64,000 nt of DNA from Eleginops maclovinus (taxonomy: Eukaryota; Chordata; Actinopteri; Perciformes; Eleginopidae), in the NCBI RefSeq assembly GCF_036324505.1, contig NC_086360.1, forward strand, positions 12,126,793 through 12,190,792, in the 5' to 3' direction. Below the pieces are notes generated by a model. That model searched no databases, was not told where the DNA came from, and saw only the letters and a list, made by a program, of their open reading frames with translations. Of this stretch, positions 1 to 38,020 are shown one piece after another; within the stretch, counting starts at the first letter, position 1, and each line of letters begins with the position of its first letter. Both the position numbers and the translations under genes were made by a program.

Positions 1-1827
1 GACCAAAAAAAAGTTCATCTTAAGGAAGCAATGCACAGATTCCCACAAATCAATCCTTAATATTTGGAGCATTAAAAAGAGAAGTGCTTGGTTGAAAAGG
101 TTGATCATAACACACTTCAGAGGAGATTGTCAGAAAGAGCAAGAAATAATAAAAGGAAAAAACAAGAACAAATGGACAAATATATTTCTTGAGGTCTTGT
201 GTTATTTACCAAGTCGTGCTTTTCCTGTCCTTTGACCGTCTGGCCTGTTATCAGAGACTATCTCGTCCTGTCAGCTGACCACAGATGACCATGTGTTGAC
301 CTCAAACCTCCAATCAAATCATGAGACAGCTCCATTTGCTCCAGAGCTGGACATGCTCATCTCCAACACAAGAGGACCTTATGAATCCTTTAAAAACAGC
401 TGAGCTCATGTCAAAGCACTTAAGATGAGACCTCTGACTTGGAGGCACTTCGCACTTTACGTCACGCTCTTATCAAGAGACAGTAAATAATTGACAGGAA
501 ATGTGAGTGCTGATTGGGTTTTACACACAGCTCTATCATTTTGTGGCTACTTCACGGCCAGATGGATTGTTTTGAAGGCACACAGGTGAGGCTGTGTAAT
601 GGAGCCCGCCTTATTATGAGTAAAATAAAAGGTTAGTGCTGTATGAGTGAACACATTTTATCACATTAAATTGTATAAAATGTAACTCTAAAAGTCACTG
701 CAGACCAGCATTAACCAATAAAAAATGTCTTGTCTGTAGTTTTCTTTTGGATGCCTATCATTTTGGAGATGCTGTGTGCAGCTGTGGGGGTTGCTTGATG
801 TTATGATTCATGTTACAATTAGGAATACAAATCAAAATGTAATGTATTGTCTTGCAGCCACACTGATCCACCACAACTTAATGGAGTGGCCTGTTGGAGC
901 AGCAAGTGTATCCCTTTCCTCCATCATCACATTTGATCTAATCTCACATGAGGGTATTTGTGTTGATCCCAAGCAAACTGCTACTGATACAGCAAACACT
1001 GTAGTCTGTAGGGGGAATGGAGCACATCACTTGCCGTAGGGAAATGTATTTAATGCATAGTAGAGGAACAACACAGGAAATCTCACATACAACAGTGCAC
1101 TACTGTGTCTGGGTCCAGTCAACCTTTTCTTGACTGATGTTTCAAACATTTCAAACACTGCTGCAAATGAGGAAGTGAAAATGTATCCCTCTTATGACCG
1201 GCTTCAGGGGACACAATAAGCTACTTTGCAGTCCTCAGTATCCCATGATCCACCATGCACCAGTGATTATTTGAGTAATTTCCTTAGATTAAGTGTCGAA
1301 CACAAGTGGGAAGTATCAATCAACGTGGACTACAGAATGAGCTATTTTATTTAGGAGCATGATAGATTCCCCAAATGATATGCCACAACAAAGGCAGTGT
1401 TATTCTTTAAATGCATCCTGTTGGACCAGCTAATGATGTCACAACACTAGCTGTTCAATGGCGTGTCAAAGCGATCCTCATAAACCAGTAAAGTTGGAAA
1501 ACATGACATGACCAGCTCAGATGCTCACAGTATCACATGAATTAATGAAAATGAATCGGTTACATGGCTTTGCATAAGTTATTATGTGTTGTTATGTGGA
1601 TATGTTTAACCTACACACCATTTCATCCCTCATATGTTGTGATTCTGTAAAATCTGAACTTGCTATATACTGTATGTTCCCAAAGTTATTCACACTTTAT
1701 CAGTCATTTCTGATGGATGTGCTGTTTGTGGTAAAGAAAAGTCTGGCTCTTTATTCACTTCATGAAATTGTAAATAAATGAGTGCTTTCCTTGGTCCACT
1801 GAACGCAAAGCCTGCAATATGAGCCTT

Positions 1828-1829
<2 letters not shown>

Positions 1830-1915
<86 letters not shown>
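1830..1915. repeat. (TG)n microsatellite, about 86 bp
   Basis: A pure TG dinucleotide array. The poly-VC and poly-TH open frames across it are artefacts of the repeat. Confidence 0.98.
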
Positions 1916-1919
<4 letters not shown>

Positions 1920-2989
1920 GATTCAAAGCTCACATTTCTTTGATGCTGCTAAGCTTCCCCGGCAGACTGCAAAATGGAATTTGACCTATGTAATGTCCTT
2001 TTTAATCAAAGGTAATTGACACAGATAGACCTTCATCATAACTGCATATGCCCTTGCCCACCATGCCGGAGCCCTGCAGTGCTCTGCCTCTATTATCATC
2101 TCCTCCACTTACAGTACACTTGCTAAATACTTTCCCACAATTCAAAAATGAAGAAGCCACCAGGCCTAATTGAATAAGTCACCTTAATGCTAGGATGTTT
2201 ACAGGAAATTCCTCTTTGTCCACAGTATAAACTGTCCAAGTTATGTTGTTTTTCAACTTTATGGAAATCCAAAGGAACCTCATAGTACATTTTTCTATCC
2301 GTACTCTTCCTGTATCCAAAAATATTCCTCTGCATGCTCCCTTTTTTGTCAGCCTTGCACAGTTATGTGCAAACTTTGTGCCATTGGATGGTTCAATTAA
2401 TATACAGTAACCAGTTTCTCCTTTTACCCTCCATTCTCCTCCCGCGCCTGCTGAGGGAAAAAATGTGTCTCATTCCAATTTAATGCATGGCCAATTCCCA
2501 CCTCGACAGAGCAGTAATTAAAATCCACACGCAAAGCCCCATTCATCAGCGGAGATGACAGAGAAAGAGAGAGAGAAGACGTGGGGGACAAGGGGCTCTG
2601 TTGCTGTACCCTTGGATTTAGGAATCCAAACTGGCTTGTGAAGAGTGAAAAACAGGAAGGAGAGTTGAAGCTGATTTCTCCAGACATGTGGTACATGTTG
2701 TTTTCCGTCTGTCAGCCCTGCACTTAACCCTTAAACAATCACATGCCTAAATTCAGTTTGTGTGTGCACACATTTACACATAATACATGTATGACATTAA
2801 TTATTGCTTGGATAATGCTTTAGTCACTACCTGCAGCGTTATCATTTCATTAGAAATTGCACCCACCAGTTTTAGCCCCGCCCCTCACATTAGTAATGTC
2901 TCCCCCCCATATTACAGATCCCCCACCTTTTGCACCCCATGGCAGATTTTGTGTTTTGACAGCAGTCCTGCTGTGCTCTCTAGGCTTCT

Positions 2990-3134
<145 letters not shown>

Positions 3135-4059
3135 TGACCATGACCCTCATCGAGCCCTGTGTATATTCACAATGTCCTTCGGGGACGTAGGGACACCAGC
3201 GGGGCTCTGGGAGGTTGGCGGGTGCGTGTGTCATTGTTTGCAGTCTGTGATTACGCGTGTTGCCACCCAGCAGCTGTTTGCATGTTTTATCCTTCTGTCC
3301 AGCTACACAGGGATGGGGCCGTATCTGGCGCCTTGGTGACATCACATTACTCTTGAGCTCACTTACTTTTTTTTAAATGTCCCCAAAACATAACCAGCTC
3401 ATGTTGAATGTGTCATGCTCTCTTGTTGTAATAGAGAGAGGCGATGGAAATCATACAGTACACATAAAGTGTTTTGAGAGTTGAATCAGAGTGGATTTTA
3501 TTTGTGCACATGACCTTTCCAATCTGCATCACTTTTATTTTATTGTTAACTTGATGAGATTTTTTAAAAAAGAAAAAGGAAACATTTAAGAATAATAACT
3601 ACGTCTTTCTCCCTGCAGCCTCTGCAGGCCCAGTGGTGGTGGCATATGTCCAAGGCCTCTTCTACCACCTCGTCCTCCCCCCAACTCCCAGCCTTCCCTC
3701 TGTCTACCTCCTTTCTTTCGTACTGCAGCGGACTGCACTTGAGCTTGAATGGCCAGAGCAGGACAGGCAGCTGCCCGGGCCCTGTGCTCACAGAGAGAAG
3801 GAGGGGAAGGGAGAGTTGGGGGGGTGCAAAGAATTTAATGAGATGCACAGTGTCAATGGCCACTCTCTCTGAAGAGGGCAAGAAGAAAAGGGTGCTCTCT
3901 CTTTCTCTCCACTCCCCTCTCCTCTGTGCCCCTTCCTCCAGCTCCCTCTCTCTCCCTGCCCTCCTCCCCAGCTGGCGAGGGGCTTTGTTTGGTGCCAGAT
4001 GATACCCCAGATGCCCCAGCCCAGCCGCCCCTTTCAGCTACATTCACCAGCCTCCCCTC

Positions 4060-4180
4060 AGGTCAGAGGTCACCACCGGGCATCTGAATGGGTCTCCGTG
4101 GCAACAGTGGCCATGGCAGTTGAGAGAGTGGCAGAGGTTTTTTGTTGTTGCTTAGTTGCCATGGACAGAGCTTAATTAAA
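4060..4180. promoter_or_regulatory. Candidate enhancer: perfect DR1, RFX X-box-like and homeodomain motifs
   Basis: AGGTCAGAGGTCA at 4060-4072 is a perfect direct repeat with one-base spacing (DR1, bound by RXR heterodimers, HNF4 and COUP-TF). GTCTCCGTGGCAAC at 4092-4105 fits a relaxed RFX X-box (GTHNCC, two bases, RGNAAC). A second, weaker X-box-like GTTGCCATGGACAG lies at 4155-4168, and CTTAATTAAA follows near 4171. Function is inferred only. Confidence 0.35.
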
Positions 4181-7018
4181 TCTCATTTAGTATGACTTGA
4201 GAAGTGAGGTATGATTTAGGCAGAAAACATACTTTTTCAGTTTGAAATGGTACATAGTACAAAAATAAATCTTAAGATGTTATTAAATATGGAAATTAAT
4301 TTAGATCAAAGCTTTGAAAGAATATATAGTTTAAAATGAAAGTGAGGATTTGCAAAAAGAGTGCATGAAGTATTGCATTTATCATACGGAGATCATCTGC
4401 CCTGTATTCATTCATTCATTCGAGTCAGTGCTGATGTTCCTGCAGGTGGGTGCAGCTTCAGCCCTCTGCTGGGCAAACACACAACTGCATGGCTTCATCC
4501 GCTGTCCGGCAACAGTCAGTGAACTGTGTAAACTAAGAGAGCCGTAATGTTTAGATGCTGACTAATTGTGCTTGTCTCCACTTAGACTCCACTTTTTTTT
4601 TATGTTGCTGATGGATTTCACACTGAAATGTTACATCCAAATTTAGAAAATTAGGGATGATTTCTTGTCAAGAAAACATAACAAATGTGTACCAATCAAG
4701 TATTAAATGGAATAATAAAATGCCCATGAAGCAATAAATATATGAACAGAAATCAGATGACAAAGAATGGCACGATATTGACACATTCCAACAACACATT
4801 ACAGTGACCTGCTATCAATGCAATTTCTTTACTATATTCCACTTTCAGGATGTTCAAGTGTTTGGACTGTTACGATAAGTAAAATTGGATTTTCAACACG
4901 TGTCGGGTGATCTCCAGAAGAGGCTGCAGTGGTAAAGTGTGTCAACAGGACATAAGGGAGGGAGAAACAACAAAGGGTTAAGAGGGCAAAGGCTGAATAT
5001 GCTATTTTTACTAGACAAGCTATCTAAATGCAAACAAGCGGTGCCATGATGTTTCACAGAAAAGGAGATTTAGGTCAATAAAATGTGTTGACATCATAGT
5101 ATTCTTTCTCAAATGTGCATTCTGAGATCTCATTGTATATGTTGGGTGGGACGATCTCTCACATCTTAAAGTACAAACCATGCGTGCATTCATGAGCAGT
5201 TGACTTATATTTTGAGGTGAAGATGAAGTAAAGCCCTGAAAGAGTGTTTCAAACTGTGTGTGTATAACATATTACATTTAATCCACATAAATATGCACAA
5301 CATTCAGTTGACATGTATGCATTTAGCTCTTTTCTCCTCCTTTAGTGCTTTAACGATTGAATTGTGCTGTTCTTCTCCTTGCAGCTTCTGTTGGTCACGC
5401 TGTCCAAACAGATCAAAGGTCACACGATAAGGAGAGGGCAAACACTGGGGCCCATTCAGCAGTGCGGACCAAAAGCGTATAACACGTGGGCACAGAGAAA
5501 AAGACAGAGAGAAAGGGAGGAGAGAAAAAAGTGTTGGCCCCAATGTGTGTCTTGACAAGTCCTTTCAGAGTTTTGGCAAAGTCTTTTCATAAGGGGAGCA
5601 TTATAAAACATCGATTTGTTATGCTAGTATGGCAAAATGTGTTGAGTACAGTAAAATATATAGTTCTGGTGGATGCACTCCTCCAGTTGAAGAGCAGGAC
5701 TTGTGCATGTCCTCTGTTTGTTTGCTTGATACTGTTTGCATGTTGAAATGTACAGTGCTGCCGGACGACTTAAAGCTCAAAGGTAAACAGGATATTTTGT
5801 TTAAGCCTGTGGCACTGACCACTCCCTTAAGCCATCCCAGTCACACCATCAGATAACACAACTGATCAACAGAGAAACACTGCAGAGGAGATGTTGGCCT
5901 TTAACATCCCACTGCAGTCTCACGCAACTGCAGCAAACAGCCGCCTCACCAAGATGACACAAGTAAACAACTTCAGTTTGGGCTTGGGCAAATTATAAGA
6001 CAATGGGCCCCTGGGCACAGACATGTAAAAGTCTCCACCGCCCATCCAACATAGGAGAAAGAAGCACATCCTTAAAGTCTATTGTGGTCGTTTATTTGTT
6101 TTTCTTATTGTTATTGGTGTCTCTCCTTGTTCATTTTACATTTCTTCATTGTAGATATAAGTTTCTTATAGAAACATTTTGCTGTTGGAGGCCAGCGACA
6201 CCCTGAACCTTTGGCCCCTGGGCATTTGTACGAGAGGTAGGTTGCACAACCCATACGACAAGAGCAGGAATAAAGGTATCCCCTTAGCTTAACATTCACT
6301 GTAAAACAAAAGCAACATTATTAAAATACTTTGTAGTCATAGCTACATTATAAATACCAGCCTTTTTATGATGCAGTTAATATCTTAAAGCTGAGCCAAA
6401 GATTAGACATTACAGTCAGGGTCTTGTGTTATTGGATGCGCCAATGATGAAGATGGAAATACAAGCTATGGCAGCGGTAATGAGGGTTATAGCCAGAGTT
6501 TTGTGTGTCGCTCCCTTCTCCCACAAAAAAACACACATCAACACTGCTATTCAGGGCACTGCAGCCACTATTCCTGATTAGCTCCAGCATCTCATCAATA
6601 GGCCGGACTGTCTGCGCTGGCCTTTGGACAAATAGCCCTTTCTACTCAGCCTCACTCCTTACAGCTTTAATGGCTGGAACGACTCAGAGAACAGTTAATT
6701 ATTGGCTGGCATACAGCACCGTGGCTGCACCAGTTCAAGAAGCATGGATGTGTCACAAGATGCCCCGCAGTGAAATGCATGTGATGAGCAAGGATGTATG
6801 GAGCTACAGCATGTGTTTGCATGGAGGGAGAGAGAGAGAGCAGAGAGAGATTTTACAGTTAATAGATTAGGTGTTTTCACCCAACTATATATTCATGCAT
6901 GAGGTAATACAAACAGGAACACCTCAGTTTGCAGAAGCTAGATAATCAGTCACATGTGCTGACACATCAAATATCAATCCCTCCAACATTTCCACCAACA
7001 TACTAGCATGTAACACAT

Positions 7019-7170
<152 letters not shown>

Positions 7171-7967
7171 CACTTTACACTGTCAGCAACAATATGTCTT
7201 TGTATGTGTGAAATCCAGCACAATAATTACATTTCTTTGAAGCTCTCCTCATCGCTCTCTCATGGTTCGATTAGAGAAGACTTCAGTCAGCTCACGCAAG
7301 ACATAAAAGAACTGTGTCGTTCTTTATTTCTAAATCTTTCTCCTACTCATGATGATCCATATCAATCAGATGTTCTTATATGACGACGTTTTTGTGCTTA
7401 TTAAAAACATATGAATAGGCAAAACACCCAAGATTTGAAGTGAAATGTAAGTATTACGTCCATCTTCATTAGGAAACCTGGGATGTACCTTTTCACATTT
7501 ATGGAACATGCTCATTAGGTTTTGGCTGTAACACATGTCCTTACAATATCACACGACCGGAGTTCTGGTTACTAACAGAACTTTACGTTAGCTGTCATTC
7601 GTGATTGATGAACCAGTGTAAAATGTGTCACTCTTTTGCTATAGAGAAGCCAGTGTGAATGTCCATACTACTTTGAACACACACAAACATACACACAAAA
7701 CGCGACAGTGATTAGATCTGAACACCTGCAAGACCACAGGGAGAAGCCATGGCAGTCAGTGATCTGATCTCATCAAAAATACATCAAGGTGTTTCCCCTA
7801 TGGACATCTGTATGCAATGAAATATTAACCAAATATAGTATAAAGAATCCACCCATAAACAACCCTTACCCGTAACCATGTTTTTATTTATTTTTTAATT
7901 AAATGTGTAGGCTGCTGCTATATGTGCTGTGAGAACTACAACAGCTCAGTGAGCTGTCATGGGATCT

Positions 7968-7989
7968 TCTTTCTTTCTTTCTTTCTTTC
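7968..7989. repeat. (TTTC)n short tandem repeat
   Basis: About five copies of TTTC after a CTTC. Confidence 0.9.
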
Positions 7990-9269
7990 CGGCATGCTTA
8001 TTTTCACTCTATAACTCGTTTTCTGGCCTCCAGCGCATTGTCTTGAGCTGAAGCGGTTCTTTCCTCAAGGCTCTCATTCTATAGGCTGACACCTAACATC
8101 ACACACAAACACACTATACTATACTAACTATATGAATGCCAGATTAACTTTCCTTTTTTGAAATGTAGATGAATAAATCATTTAACATATACTGGAAAGA
8201 GAGTAAAACAAGCCAATCGGTCTCGGTTGCATTTTGTTCTCTTAACAGGGCATTTTGAGATTTTTAAACAGTCACTTTTAAAGCACTGAACAGTAAACAA
8301 ATTATCCTGTGCAATAGCAGGATGTAAACCAAACACACTCTCAGGCATATTACATAAAAGGTGGTGGGCTTTTTAATCCCAATATTTTTCCAGCATTAAT
8401 GTGTTCAACATAACCTGTTTTTCAAGAATATATATAGAGTATTTCACACAAGGCTGTGTTTCACAGCAGCAGAAACAGGTAAGCACATGTTAGCCTCCAT
8501 TTGCACTCTGCTGTCAGAGGCCAAGATCTTCTTCAAAAGCATCAAAGCTTCAAGACCCACCCAAGGCCTCTTTATGAGACATGTTTCCTGATGTTACTTT
8601 AGTATTTCATGTGTTCAACAATGAGAGACATTTTAAAACCATTACTGTGTGCTCTGGTTGCTGGAAGTGTCTCACAATGGTTACGATTGAGTGATATCTT
8701 CTTAGAAGTGGCACCGGCAATCACTTGGAAACAAAGAAGAACCTCATGTGCTGCCCTCTGGTGGATGTACATTTAAAATACTGCATGAAGGTGTTGATGA
8801 AAAACATGACTACACATTGACACATATTTAAAAGTAATGGATTACTTAGGCATCAGAGAAAAACACCTGTCTTATTTTTAGTAATAACAATAAAGGACAG
8901 TTGAAAATAATCAAAATCAATATAATGAAATAATCCTGTTATAGTTATTACAATTCAGTTAGTTTCATAATAATATGGCCCTTTTAGGTTTGATTTCTAG
9001 TCCAGCTTAAATAGAGAAGAGAAATTAATGGAATTCTTACTACAAAACACCTTGTGATTAGGGTATATATAAAATGTAGGATATAAAATAAATCAATGTG
9101 ATCCCTGAAGTATTTTTGAAATTAATATTAATATATATTAATATTTGTTGAACAATGAAGCATTAAAAAAAGAAATATTCTGATGATCTGAAAATCAGTG
9201 CTTTAAGCTAACACGTGTGAAAGTGTCTTCAATAAGGATGTTTTTTATAATTGATTCAACACCACCAAA

Positions 9270-10254
9270 CTAAAGTTAATAGATCTTTAATTTATTTCAT
9301 ATCTTATGCAGTATCATTCAAAAGGCATGAAGATAGAAAAGGAGACATAAAATGGGCCATGGATATAAATATACAAAGAGAGGCAAAATCTTTACAGTCA
9401 GTAACATTACAGAAAGGCTTAAGCGTTCCATATGGACATGGCGTACAGCACTTGATTACTAAGGAAACTTTCACCAGAGCCACATTGGACACAGGCTACA
9501 TGGTAGTTGACGCTTAATTTCATGCAACTGCCCAACATTCAAGCTGTATTTTACCTTTATACACGAAAAATAAAATTAAAAAATGCTTTATGTGCATTAT
9601 ATTCTCTCCCCCTTTGGCAAGGCTAAATATACAAAACTCAGCAGGAGCATGTCCCCCAACACTTGAGCATGATTTCTCCTGAACTGCAAATACGGAACCC
9701 CAAAAATAAAGACCTCTATATACAGTCGTCACTGTTAAATACAAGACAAGTACCATGCTACAGATCAAAGAACTGGGACTGGTCCATTAAAAAGAGAAGC
9801 ACAGTAGTCAGTACGAGATGAAAGAATAGGCCACATTGGTCAGAACTGAAACCGGTCTACTTCAGCTACTTTAAGTATCCAATTACATTTCCAACCCCAT
9901 CTAAAATCAACAGCTTTAAGAATCCACATTCACAACATTTAAAGTGATTTAGAATTGGCACAAACTCTGGTTAAGTATTTACTGAATGTGCAGAAAAGCA
10001 AGAGCACAGAAGTCAAGATGCTAGTGCAATAATATAATAAAAATGAATAACAACATAACATAATAAATATAACCTATATAAAGAAAAATATAGTCTTGAG
10101 AAGAAACAAGAAGCAAACACAAAGGAGAAAATCCCACAAACCACGGAAACAATGAGCCACAGCTTTCAATGTCGAAAACATTAACAAAGGCACATACGCA
10201 AACGCACGCACACCATGTACCAGCCAGTATATGCACATGCTGAGGCACAGACGC
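9270..10254 (-). other. pi4ka: pi4ka 3' untranslated region
   Basis: No further exon is visible after the TAA at 10255-10257. The first canonical AATAAA downstream on the minus strand is at 9291-9296, so a 3' end near 9266-9280 and a UTR of roughly 0.97 kb are inferred. The open frames here are short and unlike any family I recognise. Confidence 0.6.
9291..9296 (-). terminator. Candidate pi4ka polyadenylation signal AATAAA
   Basis: It reads TTTATT on the plus strand and is the first canonical hexamer downstream of the pi4ka stop. Its use is inferred. Confidence 0.55.
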
Positions 10255-35388
<25,134 letters not shown>

Positions 35389-36229
35389 GTTTACCCATAC
35401 ATCCAGCGAGGGAGATCCAGCGATGAGGAAACGGGCGAACAGTGGCAGCTACAGAGCCGCAGTACGGCAACTCAGCACGGACAATCTAAACGAGAGCATG
35501 CAGATACAATTTATTTCACTAAACAAATCATATTTCATTTTATATTAATAGGATGAAAATGAGGCGTTGTTATTTTTTAATCTAGGGTCATAATTAAAGT
35601 TTATTCGGTAAAAAAAAAAGACTTCAGTGTCACTGCGTTTTTGTTGCGCAGGATAGCAGTTGGCAGGTAAGTGCCTACGTCAGTACACGTGACCGGAAGT
35701 ATTGTGCTGCGAACAGTCAGCTGATAAGCGACAACAACGTCTACAGGTCCAACGGGCAAGGGTTTGTCTGTTAATATCTCCATCCTATAAATACATAAAC
35801 GTGTATAGGTTTTATAAGCCATTATTCATTCTTGGATAAGAAAACCTTAATGTCGGTTTGTGTATTGGGCCTGCAATCCTCGTTAATTTACGTTAGCGGT
35901 TAGCGATCAGTTGGCTAACAACCTTATACCCCTTAGCTAACGTTAGCATTAGAACTTGGATTATTACTATCTGTTACATTGAATATGTCATAGTATGTGT
36001 TTAGCAACTGACTATGTTAAACATCTTGACATATTCCTCAAAATGTATTGTATTGTCTTGAACGTATGACTAACTGAAGCGAGAAGGGAAAAAAACTATC
36101 AGTTGAGTGTGAAAGTTAATTCTTGACCTCAGTAATGGTTGTAAATGATTTGTGGTGAGATCTAAAGCTCTGTAAATTGCCAGTACACCTTGAATTCATT
36201 TATCAAAACACTGTGTGTGTACTCCACAG
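35389..36229. promoter_or_regulatory. Divergent pi4ka / snap29 promoter region
   Basis: The two start codons are 841 bp apart and point away from each other. The snap29 ATG directly follows a splice acceptor (CCACAG at 36224-36229), so its first exon is non-coding and further upstream, which narrows the shared interval. An ETS-type CCGGAAGT at 35693-35700 abuts an E-box CACGTGAC at 35686-35693, and I see no TATA box nearby. This pattern is typical of housekeeping bidirectional promoters. Start sites are not mapped. Confidence 0.6.
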
Positions 36230-37631
36230 ATGGCCTACCCTAAATCCCACAACCCGTTTGCAGATGATGACGATGAGGAAGACTTTAGGCCTAAAAGAAG
36301 GGGGTTTGATGACGAGCCCAATGACACTGGTTTGAGTGATGCAGAGAAGAGACAGAGGTCCCTCCAGCAAGAAGTGATGCGTACAGCTCAGTCTGCCGTG
36401 GACAGCAGTCACCGTTCCCTTGGCCTCATGTATGAATCAGAGAAGATGGGTCTGGAAACTGCAGAAGTATGTTAAACTAGTCAAACTTACAACAACAGAG
36501 GGCCAGTAAATGATATTGTATTAGAAAGACAATTGTACAATATCTTTCTCTCTCCCTCTCTCTTTGTCTTTCTGTCTCTACCTCTCTGTCTTTGTCTCTG
36601 TAGGAACTGATGCGACAGGGGGAAGTTCTGAAGAGGACAGACAAGATGGTAGACAACATGGATCAGGACCTTAAGACCAGCCAGAAGCACATCAACGGTA
36701 TAAAAAGTGTGTGGGGCGGCCTTGTTAATTACTTCAAGGGCAAGCCCGAGACAAAGCCACCACCTGAGGAGCCAAAGGTATACCTGGCCAACGACAGGTA
36801 AGATTCAGTATTTTTTTTACAAAAAATCAGTTCTATGTATTTAAGATTTATTGGAGAGCATTATTTTACAAAAAAGCCTCCGTTACAACAACCCAGAATT
36901 AGTGCTTTAGTAATGCTACCATAAAATACGTGCAAAGCCATTCGCACTTTCTTGTCATTGACATTGCTGAACAATGTTTGTCTGACTGTCAGATTACAGA
37001 ATGCCATGTCAAGCAGCAGAGAAACTGAAGAAAAGTACCAAGCCAGCCACCCTAACCTAAGAAAGTTGGATACAGGAGGTAAGAGTTGGCACAGGAACAT
37101 CAGAATTACTTTGCAAGACCCCAAACTGGCTTCCACCATCATTGAGTTTTATGTTCCAGGATTTGGAGCTTCTGCATCAATAGATGACAGCTCATCAAGG
37201 CAAAATGGATACTCTCAGAACCAACACCTCAAAGAGGCTCACCTGACCCTCGACAACAATTTAGGTATAAAACATATTGGTTTTAATACCTTAGTCCCAC
37301 AAGTTTCCATTACATCGCTACAATGAAACGTGTTGTTCTTAAGTATAACCATAAAATATTATTGGGGAATCTGAGAAAGCAGTGTTCTGTATATTCAAAG
37401 TTAGGTGTGAAAGTATTTGCTGTTAATCCACATTTTATCTAATGTCCGCTGTCCTTTGTGAATGACCTAGATGAGATGTGCGGTGGCTTGAGTAGACTGA
37501 AGAACCTCGGACTTGGGCTCCAGGCTGAGCTTGATGACCAGGACGACTCCATTGACTCTCTGATGAATAAAGTGGACAAGATGGATTTAAAAATCCAAAA
37601 CACTAACCAACAGATAAAAAACCTCAAATAA
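36230..37631 (+). CDS. snap29: Synaptosomal-associated protein 29, complete
   Basis: Encodes a Qbc-SNARE used in fusion of endosomes and of autophagosomes with lysosomes. Exons are 36230-36466, 36604-36797, 36993-37078, 37160-37264 and 37471-37631, totalling 783 nt and 260 aa (human 258). The N-terminus [14 protein letters not shown] carries the NPF motif known in this family to bind EHD proteins, followed by an acidic stretch. The Qb helix includes [17 protein letters not shown] and the Qc helix includes [20 protein letters not shown]; the central glutamine of each SNARE layer is present. There is no transmembrane segment and no palmitoylated cysteine cluster, as expected for SNAP29. Intron 3 (37079-37159) is only 81 bp and is open in frame, so it is easily missed. 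The ATG at 36215 lies upstream of the splice acceptor and is not the start. Confidence 0.96.
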
Positions 37632-38014
37632 AGCAAACATTTGTGCTCAGCTTACAGAAACAAAAGAAGGCCACAGCTCCTCTTCTCAGTTGGCGCTCCA
37701 TCCTGGCCTATGTTCAGTACACTGTGTGCTTCTTATGCTCGTTTTTTTTTTTTTCTTGAATGAATGAATGCTCATTTCAGAATATACTGCTCCATGTCAG
37801 TTTTGTCTATGAATTTCTTCTTTTCAGTTTTACCTTCACAATGATAACGTAATTTTTTAAATTTCAAAACAAATGTGATTTCTCAAGTTGTTTGCTTTTC
37901 CTTTCCTTCTTTATCAAGCTCCCAGATGGCCAGAGTTGGATTAAATTTTCTATATTGCATTTGCCAAAGACTGATAATTGGCTATTAGTTTTCTTATCAA
38001 CAGATGGTTTGACA

Positions 38015-38020
38015 AATAAA
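38015..38020 (+). terminator. Candidate snap29 polyadenylation signal AATAAA
   Basis: It lies 384 bp after the stop. Another AATAAA overlaps the stop codon itself at 37627-37632 and is probably not the main signal. Confidence 0.5.

Noticed and set aside
1690..2019. Open frames rich in alternating Thr-His or Val-Cys (also at 2787-3345, 6924-7223, 46127-46312, 46854-47423, 55743-56175, 56496-56814)
   Set aside because: These are translations of CA/TG microsatellites in both strands and carry no protein signal.
3633..4047. Overlapping Ser/Pro/Leu-rich frames in the left region
   Set aside because: They arise from a pyrimidine-rich tract open in several frames; no consistent coding pattern.
36215..36229. 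Upstream ATG as snap29 start
   Set aside because: It precedes a splice acceptor ending at 36229 and is not conserved; MAYPKS at 36230 matches the family N-terminus.
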